DNA from: Bathynomus jamesi
Taxonomy: Eukaryota; Arthropoda; Malacostraca; Isopoda; Cirolanidae
Length of the DNA: 64,000 nt
Direction of reading: 5' to 3'
Assembly (NCBI GenBank): GCA_023014485.1
Contig: JAJOZX010007499.1
Span: forward strand, 156,618-220,617
The notes beneath the pieces were generated by a model, which saw only the letters and a program-made list of their open reading frames with translations, searched no databases and was not told the origin of the DNA. Of this stretch, positions 54,365 to 64,000 are shown one piece after another (the stretch's first letter is position 1; each line of letters starts with the position of its first letter). The position numbers and the translations under genes were made by a program.

Positions 54365-56067
54365 TCACTGATGATGATGGTGGTGGTGGTGGTGGTGATG
54401 GTGATGGTGATGGTGGTCGTGGTCGTGGTGTTCTAGAACGGGGTTGACCGTACGTTCCGTCCGCTGGTACGACTCGGCTGCTTGCTGCTGCTCGAGTCGT
54501 GTCGGTAGAGGATGGGTACTCGAGGCGATCTCGCCGAGCTCCCTTAGTAAGACCCGCCGCCGCCGCCGCCGCCGCCTGCCTGCTCCTAATGGTGGTGGTG
54601 TTCTAGAACGGGGTTGACCGTAGGTTCCGCCCGCTGGTACGACTCGGCTGCTTGCTGCTGCTCCATTCGTGTCGGTAGAGGATGGGTACTCGAGGCGATC
54701 TCGCCGAGCTCCCTTAGTAAGACCCGCCGCCTGTCTGTTGTTGTTGTCGTCTGTCTGTCGCCGCCGCGGAAGCATCATAATTATGAGCAGCCGGAGCAGC
54801 AGCGCAAGGAGAGAGATTGAGAGGAGGAGAGAGAGAAAGCGTATACGGGGATTTATTTCGGGCGGCCACCTTCGGGAAAGCCAAGCCAAAGCGAGCATTG
54901 GGCCATGGACCCTCGTCGCGTCATTAGGGGTTCTCCCGTCGTCGAGCTCCGAGGAGAAAGGGAAGGTGAGCGACGGAGGAGAGAGAGGGGTCGGGGGAAG
55001 GGAGGATTTTTCTATCTATTTCCTCCTCTTCTTCTTTCCAGCTCTCTCCACCAGCCTTCGCCGCCCCTTCCGGACTATCCTCGGCGGGATAGACGCAGCG
55101 ATAACCGCGGCGTGGTCTCAAGAATCAATTTTTTATAAGCCGCCGACTACTACCGTTGGTACGCCATCCGCGCCTCTTAAGCGAAACTACCGGTCCCACC
55201 GTTCCCTCACCAAAAACCCTAGTGGCCGAAGGAGGGTGGTGATATAGTTTTCGCGGTTCCCTCGAAGGGGGACGGGGGTTGCCGGATGGCGGTGACGGTT
55301 GGTTGGGGGCAGCCACAAACGTGACACAGTACGCGGCTAGTTTGACGCATACGCACGATTTGATCGGTCGAAAAGTGCTGCTTCGGCGGTGGTGATGAAT
55401 AAAAACTTAACGGGCAGCTAATAGCTGGGATTAATGATGATGTTAATGTCGGAGAAGCGGCAGCAGGAGTGGCGGCGAGCGAGTCAGTCGGAGACGACTG
55501 ATGCTAGCAGCCCTCCTTCCCTTCTCCGACTCCTCATTATTATGATTATTATTCCCGTACGCTCTACCTTCCTCGTTAATCTCTCGTTCCCACTCCTCGT
55601 CCTCCTCCTCCTCCAAACTACGAGTAAATAGAGTGAGTGAGTGAGGGAGTGAGGGAGCGAGGGACTGTAGCGGCCGCAGCCGCGGCAGCACTCCTCCGCT
55701 TTGGCTAGAAATGAGTGCTGCTGCAGCCGTTGGGTGACAGACAACGTAAAGCGGGCTGACTGATCGACTTTCGTACGCAAATAAAATGACGAGGAAGTAA
55801 CAACGGAAGCTGGGAAGCCCCCTCTATTGCGACGCAGTCCAATGTTTTTTCCCGAATCATCACCCCACCGCGGGAGACCTTTATTTCAACCAGCAGTACC
55901 AAGTCGAATCGGACTACCTTCGATAACCATGGCGATCTCGGGGGAGGGAGCGCGAGAACGGTTGGTTGCTGGTCGTTAGTTAATTCTTTTAACGGCGCCG
56001 GCGGCAGGCCCGGATTGCTCCCTCCACTCTTTAAACTCGAGCTCGTAAGGTAGTAGTTCGCATTAGC
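54365..56067 (+). other. ITS2, right part
   Basis: Spacer resumes with (GGT)n. A ~171-bp tandem repeat begins with 'ttctagaacggggttgaccg' at 54431 and 54602. The remainder has several CTC and GGAG runs but no genes. The right boundary is the 28S start. Confidence 0.8.
54426..54745 (+). repeat. ~171-bp tandem repeat in ITS2
   Basis: Two units share 'gctggtacgactcggctgct', 'gtcggtagaggatgggtact' and 'cgatctcgccgagctccctt'. They differ mainly in the length of the CCG run at the end. A third, diverged relative is in the 34186-34400 fragment. Confidence 0.85.
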
Positions 56068-57947
56068 TAACCTTGTCTCGGGAGAGATTACCCGCCGAAC
56101 TTAAGCATATCACTAAGCGGAGGAAAAGAAACCAACAGGGATTCCCCGAGTAAGGGCGACTGAAAAGGGAAGAGCTCAGCGCGTAGCCTGCAGGTCCCGC
56201 TGTAATGGCTAAGGGCTTGCGAGGGATGCCGCGTATGGGAGGAGTCTCGGGCGAACCCGGACTCGCTTAAGTATTTATTGAACATAGTCCCGCTGCCCAA
56301 AGAGGGTGTAAGGCCCGTACGGCGATCAGCCGGTGGACCCGCTCTAGGGCTCCTCCCGAGAGTCAGTTTGCTTGAGAGTTCAGCCCAAAGCAGGTGGTAA
56401 ACTCCATCTAAGGCTAAATATCCCCACGAGACCGATAGCGCACAAGTACCGCGAGGGAAAGTTGAAAAGAACTTTGAAGAAAGAGTTCAAGAGAGCGTGA
56501 AACTATCGCGAGGTTAAAGCGGATGGACAATCGTGGCCGAAACGGGGGATTCATCCTTTCGAACGGTGGCGCGGCGGTCCAAGTGACCGACTCCGCCCGC
56601 CCCTCCTCGAGGGCGGGTGAGGAGTAGGCCTCGGTCGCCGGTCTCGACTGCCCGAAAGAAGGGTGTAATTCCCTCCTTAGTAGGTCGTCGCGGCCGTTGG
56701 GGCGTTGTCAATGGCCCGGGGGCTCCGGGAACCGACCGACCGGAGCGGCGAGAGTCATTTCGGCGCGGTCGGGGACGCCTCGTTGACCTGGCGGACGCCT
56801 CGACGGTGTTCCTAACAGACGGATCGGTAGCGGGGAGGCTTCCTTTTGTCATCACCACGCACCGTTTCCTTTCCTCTCTTCCCCACGCGTCGGCGCGTCT
56901 TTCTGGCTTCCAGAAGTGCGCGCGCGCGGTGGTCGTATTAGGTTAAGGGGCGGGGAGAACCCCCGATTAAACGCTCCGAACCGTACGCGGCGAATTATTG
57001 GCGTACGTTCATCCGTCCCTTCTTGAAACACGGACCAAGGAGTCTATATGTGCGCGAGTCATAGGGTAGGCTAAACCCTCAGGCGCAACGAAAGCGAAAA
57101 AGTGAGCCGCTGCTCGCCGTCCTTTCCTCCTTCGTCTTCTCCTCGCTCGTCATCGTCATTATCACGCTCTTCCTCCCTCCTCCGCTCCCTCCTCCTCCCC
57201 TTCCTCCTTCCTGTTCCCCCTCCACCTCCTCCTCCTCCTCGACTTCGTCCTCGTCCTCAGCGGCATGCCTCGCAAGAGGTTTTGTCGTTGTTGCTCGGGG
57301 CTTGGTCGGTTGGTCGGTCGGTGGTCGTGGTTGGGCTGTCGGTAGCGCTAGGGGTAGGTGTGGCGGTGTCGGTGGGGCGGTGGTCGACGTACGTGGTCGA
57401 GGTGGTTTTCGAGACGTAGGAGGAGCGGGGGGCCAAAAGGTTTGGGCGCAAAGGCGAGCCGGTTATACGTTGGGCCGATCCGAGTTTCTTCTGCCGGTGT
57501 TGTTGTTGGTGTTGGATGGATCGGGGCGAGCGGCGTTGGTTGGGTTGGCTGGCTGGCGGGTGGGCGGGCGGCGGGTGGGCGGGCGGCGGGTGCAAGTTCG
57601 TCGTCGTCGCCCTCCCCCTCCTCCTCCTCCTCGTCCTGTTTGTCCAGCAGCGGCAGCAGCAGCACCCGAGCAGTAAGTTAGTGCGGCGCAGGCCCGGGGC
57701 TCGCCGCTTACCCTCCCGCCTTCCTTCGTTGCCACCCGTCGTGTCGTGGTCGTCGGCGTATTTCGTCGGCGGCGGCGGCTGACGGACTAGCTGGCAGCGT
57801 TTCGGTTGCGGGACGGGCGGCGGGTACCCAGAGAGTACATGCTAGTACGAAAGACGGTGGTCTATGCCTGGCCAGGATGAAGCCAGAGGAAACTCTGGTG
57901 GAGGTCCGTAGTGATTCTGACGTGCAAATCGATCGTCGGAGCTGGGT

Positions 57948-58016
<69 letters not shown>

Positions 58017-60609
58017 CACTCACACGATTTAAGTTTTATTCATTGAAAGGAGTTTCATCCTGTAAAGAGAATGATTACGGGTCCTTGGGGATTAAATTTT
58101 CTCAACCCATTCTCAAACTCTAAATGGGTGAGACGCCGGGCTTGCTCGGTTGAAGCCTCGGTTACGAATCCGAGAGCCTAGTGGGCCATTTTTGGTAAGC
58201 AGAACTGGCGCTGTGGGATAAACCAAACGCCGAGTTAAGGGGCCAAAGTATCGGCCAATAAAGAACCCCTGAAAGGCGTTGGTCGCTCATGACAGCAGGT
58301 CGGTGGCCATGGAAGTCGGCATCCGCCAAGGAGTGTGTAAAAACTCACCTGCCGAAGCGACTAGCCCTGAAAATGGATGGCGCTCAAGCCGATCCCCGAC
58401 ACTCGGCCGTCGGTGGCAATGACGGCTCGTGAAATGTAGAGAGAGTCTCGAAGCTCCGACGAGTAGGAGGGCGCGGCGGTGAGCGCGGAAGGTTAGGGCG
58501 TGAGCCTGACTGGAGCCGCCGTCGGTGAAGATCTTGGTGGTAGTAGGAAGCACTCGGCTGAGAAGCTGACCTCGACCGAGGACTGAGCGGACAAGGGTTC
58601 CTCGTCAACTGCGTTTGAACGAGGGTTAGTCGGTCGTAAGTCCCCGGCTAGCGCTCTTTCGAGGGCCCGGCCGTACGATACAACGACGACCCGTTCTAGC
58701 CGTGTGCAGCAGCAGCAGCTGCAGCAGGTATAGGCGTTGTTGAGGAGATGAAGTAGTAGAAGAAGAAGAAGGAGAGGGAGAAGGAGAAGGAGAAGAAGTA
58801 GAAGATGATGAGTTCAGTTGAGTTGAGTTGAAGGCTGTGATGCGGTGGAGGTGTTTCGGAGGAGGCGGCTGCGGTTGCTCTCCCTTCGTATTCATCATCA
58901 GTGACATCGTCCCTCTCTCTTTCATTCTGTGTCTCAAAGTTGTTAAAGTCCAGTTGAGTCGAGTTGAGGGCTGTGATGCGGTGGAGGTGTTTCGGAGGAG
59001 AGGAGGCGGCTGCGGCTGCTCTCCCTTCGTATTCATCATCAGTGACATCGTCCCTCTCTCTCTCATTCTGAATCTCAGAGTATGTCCCGCTCTGTCTGTG
59101 AATCTCTCTCTATCTATCTCTCTCTCGCACGCACACACCCACGCAGCACGCTCTCTGTCACGTTCGTTCGGGGTTCGGCTTAAACGAAATGCAGTAGCTG
59201 TTCGTCGCACATGGGGCGAAAGGGAATCCGGTGAATATTCCGGAACCGGGCGAGGAAGATTTTCCTGAGGCTGGGCGGCCTTTTTACGCTCAATAGCCCG
59301 AAGCTCCCGGCAACGGGAGCTAGAGCCACAGCCGCTGGCGGCGGTCCGGGGAGGAGCTCGCTCTTTTCTTCATAAGGCGCCGTGGACCTGGAATCAGCTC
59401 GCTCGGAGAAAGGGTATAAACACACACGGGTGCCGCTGAAGAGCGTCGCGGTTGCTGCGGCGTCTGGCGCGCCGTCCCGGCTCTTGAAACTGTGGTCGCG
59501 GGTGTGCCTTGTAGGTCTAATCTTCGCGCCTAGGCCGTACCGATTTCCGCATCAGGTCTCCGAGGTGCTAAGTCTCTGGTCGGTAGAGTAATGTAGAAAA
59601 GGGAAGTCGGCAAATTCGATCCGTAACTTCGGGAGAAAGATTGGCTCTGAGGGGCGGGCCAGTCGGGCCTTTCGGGGGAAGCGGTCCGGGCGAGGCTGGG
59701 CGGCCTGTCGGTCTGGATAAGGAACGGAACCTCTCTGTTTTTTTTCCTTCTCCGTTCGTCCGTTCGCCCGTCCTCCCTCTTTGGTCCCTCGGCGTCCGTT
59801 TCGCCCCCTTCGTGCAGGCGTCGTTCTTTCCCCGCTCGCTCGCTCGCGGCGGCGGCGGGCGGCTCCGGCTCTCGCGAGTTCCTCCCCTCCCTCCATCCCT
59901 TCGGATGTCGGAGGCGTGGGTGGTGTCGTCGTCGTACGCAAGTACGTATACGCCCGCCTCGTCGCCCGCTCCGTCGAAGGGGGTGGTAGTGGTGGTAGTG
60001 TGTCTCGAGTCTGTCCGCCCGTCCGTCCGTCCTGTCCGTCGTGCGTGTCGCGATGTCGGGGTTGGCGGTGTTGTTTCGCGCGTTGCGGGGAGGTCGGTTG
60101 TTCGGTGGTGACTTTTGAGTGGTGGAATAGCGGGCTTTGGCGGCGGGGAAGTGGGAGAGGGACTATCCGACCCGATGCCGGACCGGCGCGCCCTCTTCCC
60201 TTCCGTGGACGCTGGCAGGCTAGGACGGGGGGGTCGGAGAAGGGTTTTTCGGGGGATCGGTACGCGGTCGGTGGTTTGATTGGTGGTTGGTAGTGGTGTA
60301 TGTCGTTGGGTTTGGCGGTTTGAGTCGGTAGCGCTCGCGCGTATGCATCTTCGAGGTTGTACGGGTGAAGTTTCGGTGGGCCGCTCCGCGCGCGCCCTCT
60401 CTCTTTTTCTCCCTCTCCACGTTGGCGCCGTCGCCTTTTGCGTTCCGCGCTCTTCCTCCCCCTCCTCCTACCACCCCTCCTCCTCCGTCCACCGTCATCG
60501 CTTCCGCGTCCCCTTCCTTCTCTTAGCCTGGTCGGTCTTCGTCCTTCGTTGGCGCCGGCCACCGTCTCTGCTGGCGCCTAGCGTCCAACTCAGAACTGGC
60601 ACGGACCAG

Positions 60610-60641
<32 letters not shown>

Positions 60642-60670
60642 CGCGATGGCCGCAACGCTGTGTTGACGCG

Positions 60671-60702
<32 letters not shown>

Positions 60703-60718
60703 AGTGAAGAAATTCAAC

Positions 60719-60751
<33 letters not shown>
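56068..60751 (+). rRNA. 28S rRNA, 5' part (to the R2 insertion)
   Basis: The block starts near 'gagattacccgccgaactta' and 'gcatatcactaagcggagga'. It includes 'gaccgatagcgcacaagtac', 'gaaagttgaaaagaactttg', 'gtctatgcctggccaggatg', 'ctagtagctggttccctccg' and 'gggagtaactatgac'. Large GC-rich expansion segments lie at about 56560-56930, 57110-57780, 58690-59170 and 59740-60570. They make this part about 4.7 kb, far longer than the same part in most arthropods. It is cut at the R2 target. Confidence 0.95.
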
Positions 60752-60893
60752 CCGTGACTCTCTTGCACCACCTCCTCGCGGTGAGGGTCCGGCTCTGCTG
60801 TGGTGATGGACTTCGTCCACAGTACTAACGGTGCACTGATCGATCTTTAGATTGATTTCTTCCCTGCGGTGAAGCTTTAACAGGCGCTGTACT

Positions 60894-63800
60894 ATGCAGC
60901 AGGAACCCTGTCGTGCTGCGGCCGACGGGATCGCAGGGGCCGGGGATCAACAGCCCCCGGAGGCGGCTGGACCGCCTGAGCTTTTCATCTGCCCGCAATG
61001 CTCCCTGCCGTTCCGGTCGAAGATCGGCCTCGGGGTACACCGAGAGCAATTTACCCCGGCGACTTCTTCGCCGAGGTGAACCTCGATCGAGTCAAAAGGC
61101 GTTGGTTCCCTGCCGAAGAAGCTCTGGCAGATACGGAGGCACGGCTGACCTTCGAACACAGAGGAGGTCAGCTGTTCATGAACCAGGCCCTCTTTGAGCT
61201 CTTCCCTGATCGTACGCTCGAATCGATCAAGTCGAGGCGGAAGCGGCCTGAGTACCGTGAGCGGGTTCTCCAGTCGGTTGAATACCGCCGGGAAAAGGCC
61301 GCCGTGGAGGCGGGCGATGGTGCTCGTCCGCGCCGTCGCGGCGTGGTTCCTCCGCCCCGCCCGGTCCAGCCCGTGGCCCCTTGGACCTCGGGCCCCCTGG
61401 CGGGGTGCGTCCACGTCGCGGTCCGCCGCGGAGGGCTGCCGCCCGCCCTCCTGTCCCCGATATCGAGGAGAGCGTTTCCTCCTTCTCCTCCTCCTCCGGC
61501 TCTGAGTCGGGCGACGAGACATTTGTTGTGTTGTCTTCCTCCTCGTCCTCCTCGGAGTCCGTTGGGGAAACCGTTGCTTCCCCGGAGGAACCGGGGGGGG
61601 ATGAGGCGGCAGGGTGGGCTGGAGAGGGAGCTGAAGACGTGCTGCCGGAGCCAATCCCAGACAGGGACCCGATGGAGTGGTTAGACCGGCTAACATTAGC
61701 AATTGGCAGCGGTTTGAGGAACTGGAGTGACGAAGTGTATGGACTCCGGGATTGGGATGGATACGCCCACCAGGCGGCTCAGGCGTGGCTCCCCCTCGCC
61801 TGTGCTGTCCTGGACAGGCTGGCTGCGGATCGTCTTGGTCAGCCCGATCGGGTTGCGGGGCGGCCGCCAGTAGGTCAACGAGGGCGCGTTACGCCCTCAC
61901 CGACCGAAAACGGTCGCTCTCGCGCTAGGTCGGGCGCAGGGCCCCGTGGTCAGCGTGTCTCGGGCGCTCATCGCCCGCCAGTAGGCCAACGGAGGCGCGT
62001 TACGCCTCCACCGGCCCAAAACGGGCGGCGTCCTCCTGGGAGGGGCGGTCCGCGCATCGCAGTTCGCGCGGGGCGTCCTAACAACATTCCCGTTGAGGTA
62101 CCACGCACTCGTCGTATGAGAAGGCGTATGGAGTGGAAGATCGTTCAGGGCTTGTGGGCGCGGAGTCGAGGGAGGGCTGCGTCTCTGGTCCTGAACGACT
62201 CCTACTGGCAGCCCGACCCGGTCGGGGCGGAGGCGAAGATTGCCTTCTGGCGAGGTATCTTCGTTGCCCCCTCCGCCCGCGATGAGCGCGTGCCGGTTCT
62301 GGGGGAGCATTTGTGGCACCTCATTGAGCCGGTTACGGCAGCCGAGGTCAAATGGGCCGTCAAGAATATGAAGGACGGTGCACCTGGTCCTGACGGAGTG
62401 GTTCTGGGGAGTTTAGAGGGTTATAGCAAAGAGGCGCTTGCTGTGGCCTTCAACTGCTTCCTGGCGGGTGGGGATTTGCCTGGGCGTTTTCGGGACGCTC
62501 GGACGGTCCTCATTCCGAAGAAGGCTGCTCCCGAGGGTCCGGGTGATTACCGCCCAATTACGATGAGCTCGATGATAGTGCGCTGTTTCCATAAGATCCT
62601 GGCCCGCAGGTGCGACAGCGCACGACTCGTGCGCGCTGATTGCTGCGTGGAGAATCTTTTGGTTCTCCAGACGGTCATTGCCCAGGCACCACTAGTCAAC
62701 TATGTGGCCGCAACTTACGTAGGGGCTTCCACATGGTTGATTGGGGAGTGCCTGTCAGTGACTCGGGGTGTGAGGCAAGGAGACCCGCTGTCCCCATTTG
62801 TCTTCAACCCGGTTTTAGAGTGGTCCTTAGGGCAGTTGAACGATGCAGTCGGCGTTCCTTTAGGGAGCCAGCGAGTGAGCCACCTCGCCTTTGCAGACGA
62901 TGTGGTTCTTCTGAGTACGTCTCCGGTGGCTTGCAGTCCTTATTGGACTGCTATGCCACGGAGACCGAAAAGACTGGCCTCCGCCCGAACAATGCCAAGT
63001 CCGCCACCTTCTCCATCCTGCTTGACGGGAGGGGAAGCGCTGGGTTTGGGGCGCTGAGGCTCGTTTTACTGTAGGTGGCATGGCCATTCCTGCGTTGAAC
63101 ACGGGCGACTTTTATCGGTATCTTGGCGTAGATATCGGCATGATCGGGTCTAAGTCGAGAGCGCTCACGGTAATCCGTGAGCGGCTAGATCGGGTCTCGG
63201 CTGGCTCACTCACTCCGCAGCAGAAGCTCTGGGCCTTGCGATCCGTGGTTCTGACTGGGGTTACCCACGACCTGGCTCTTAGCCGGGTTCGTGCGGGGAC
63301 CCTGGTGGAGCTGGACCGTCTGGTCCGGAGTCGCGTTCGGCAGTGGTTGCATCTCCCGAAAGATATGCCACTTGCCGTGTTTTACGCTGCTGTGGGTGAT
63401 GGGGGACTTGGTCTGCCGTCTCTGTGCGTGAGGCTACCGATTTATAAGATCAAACGGGTCGACGGCTTGGTTCGAAGCTCCGACCCGGTCGCCCGCGAGG
63501 TGGCTGCTCACCCACTGGGCGGACAACTCGTAGCGGCGTGTCCCCCCGCTAGAGTCAGGGGTCTGGTTCTGCGAACACCTGCAGAAGCCGAGCACGCGTT
63601 CCGACTTGCACTTGCCGCCTCTGTGGACGGTAAAGAGTTGGCCGGGGCGCGTCAACAGGCCGCGTCAGCTTCTCATGGGTGGATCAACGACGGTACGAGG
63701 CTTATGACCGGACGGAACTTCATCGACGCCGTCAAGGTCGGTATCGGCGCTCTGCCCACGAGGGAGCGACGGTCACGGGGTCGGGGCGGCCCCCCTCCTT

Positions 63801-64000
63801 GTGAGTGGGGGTGTCATGCAGGGGATGGCCTCGGCCATGTCCTGCAGAGTTGTCCTGACACCCACCGTAAGCGCGTCGAACGGCACGATCGGGTGGTCCG
63901 CTTGGCGGAGCAGTCACTCCGTGGCTCTGGGGCCCGAGTGATTGTCGAGCCGGTGGTGCCCACTCCGGCGGGCATTCGGCGTCCGGACATAGTGGTGCGC
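60894..64000 (+). pseudogene. R2 polyprotein (one zinc finger, RT, CCHC, endonuclease), with lesions
   Basis: The N-terminal finger reads 'FICPQCSLPFRSKIGLGVHR', but a frameshift removes its last His. A Myb-like DNA-binding region follows in another frame ('VNLDRVKRRWFPAEEALADT'). A Ser/Glu-rich linker contains a 37-residue tandem repeat (61861-62030). RT blocks are 'DGAPGPDGVVLGSLEG', 'YRPITMSSMIVRCFHKILAR', 'TRGVRQGDPLSPFVFNPVLE' (motif B) and 'HLAFADDVVLLS' (motif C, intact). Motif A, with the first catalytic Asp, is missing between 'VLQTVIAQA' and 'PLVNYVAATY' (about 62688), a clean in-frame deletion. A frameshift follows motif C. From 63073 the frame is open to the window end, with 'CEWGCHAGDGLGHVLQSC' (CCHC) and 'RRPDIVV' (endonuclease). 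One finger suggests the single-finger R2-D type. Confidence 0.9.
61861..62030 (+). repeat. Tandem 111-bp repeat with conserved hairpins inside the R2 coding region
   Basis: Two units, aligned at 'ccagtagg' (61867 and 61978), are 111 bp (37 codons) apart. Each contains a 7-bp stem with loop CGTTA (61880-61898 and 61991-62009) and a second hairpin with an AAAA loop (61901-61916; a weaker form at 62014-62026). A further 6-bp hairpin lies at 61961-61977. Confidence 0.85.

Larger units (their letters stand above)
60752..64000 (+). mobile_element. R2 retrotransposon at the canonical 28S site (runs off the window)
   Basis: The 28S reads to 'aactatgac' at 60751, which is the R2 target region. Next come 'ccg' and then 'tgactctctt' (60755-60764), which repeats target bases. 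Such small duplications or additions at the 5' junction are usual for R2. The element has a ~130-bp leader, one R2-type coding region and, at the window edge, the restriction-like endonuclease. The 3' junction is not visible. Confidence 0.9.

Noticed and set aside
61990..62030. Second AAAA-loop hairpin as fully conserved with its first copy
   Set aside because: In the second unit only about four pairs form and the loop shifts, so I do not claim covariation for this stem.
35136..64000. Many long GC-rich open frames on both strands in rDNA (for example 59552-60562 minus, 39999-40646 minus)
   Set aside because: They lie in rRNA, ITS or IGS repeats, have Arg/Pro/Ser-rich repetitive translations and no domain, and arise from low stop-codon frequency in GC-rich DNA.

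Overview
The window is nuclear DNA of an arthropod. It holds part of a ribosomal DNA (rDNA) locus (about 32.3-64.0 kb) next to a dense block of nested transposable elements (0-31.2 kb). I see no host protein-coding gene that I would call functional. The organism is inferred from the rRNA: the 18S, with its insertion removed, is about 2.49 kb because variable regions V4 and V7 are enlarged, and the 28S carries three very large GC-rich expansion segments. Long 18S genes of this kind are known in malacostracan crustaceans (isopods, amphipods) and in a few insects (aphids, Strepsiptera). A crustacean is my best guess, but I cannot prove it here.

Left block (1-31.2 kb). The window opens inside a fragment of a Maverick/adintovirus-like endogenous virus: the C-terminal part of a major capsid protein, overlapped by the start of an adenain-like protease. 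Then come, mostly separated by (TA)n tracts: a hAT fragment, a mariner MITE, a solo LTR, a Tc1/mariner element with ~180-bp TIRs, a fold-back DD41D mariner, a deleted hAT element with an exact 8-bp target duplication, nested inverted repeats around a nearly perfect palindromic mariner, an orphan LINE 5' end, a Tigger/pogo remnant, and an 8-kb LTR-flanked element that carries a frameshifted, intron-containing transposase-like gene. Next is a structurally complete hAT element (20.7-23.2 kb). It has TIRs, an 8-bp duplication, a nearly intact transposase gene, and a promoter with six perfect contiguous heat-shock-element units. Last come a decayed LINE with zinc-finger ORF1, mariner and LINE scraps, and another hAT pseudogene.

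Border (31.2-35.1 kb). rDNA spacer repeats, a second inverted copy of the capsid fragment, an ITS2-like piece, an unrecognised insertion with 37-bp repeats, and the last ~280 bp of a 28S gene are joined in scrambled order.

rDNA unit (35.1-64.0 kb). A 7-kb intergenic spacer has ~0.5-kb subrepeats that share a 17-bp motif seven times. It is followed by 18S, ITS1, 5.8S, ITS2 and 28S. The unit is broken three times. An R2-clade (R8-like) retrotransposon sits inside the 18S, a CR1-like LINE sits in ITS2, and an R2 element sits at the classic R2 site of the 28S. All three retrotransposons carry disabling lesions (frameshifts, stops, altered or missing catalytic Asp residues), and the 5.8S is unusually divergent. 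The unit looks like a silent, edge-of-array copy that has collected insertions.
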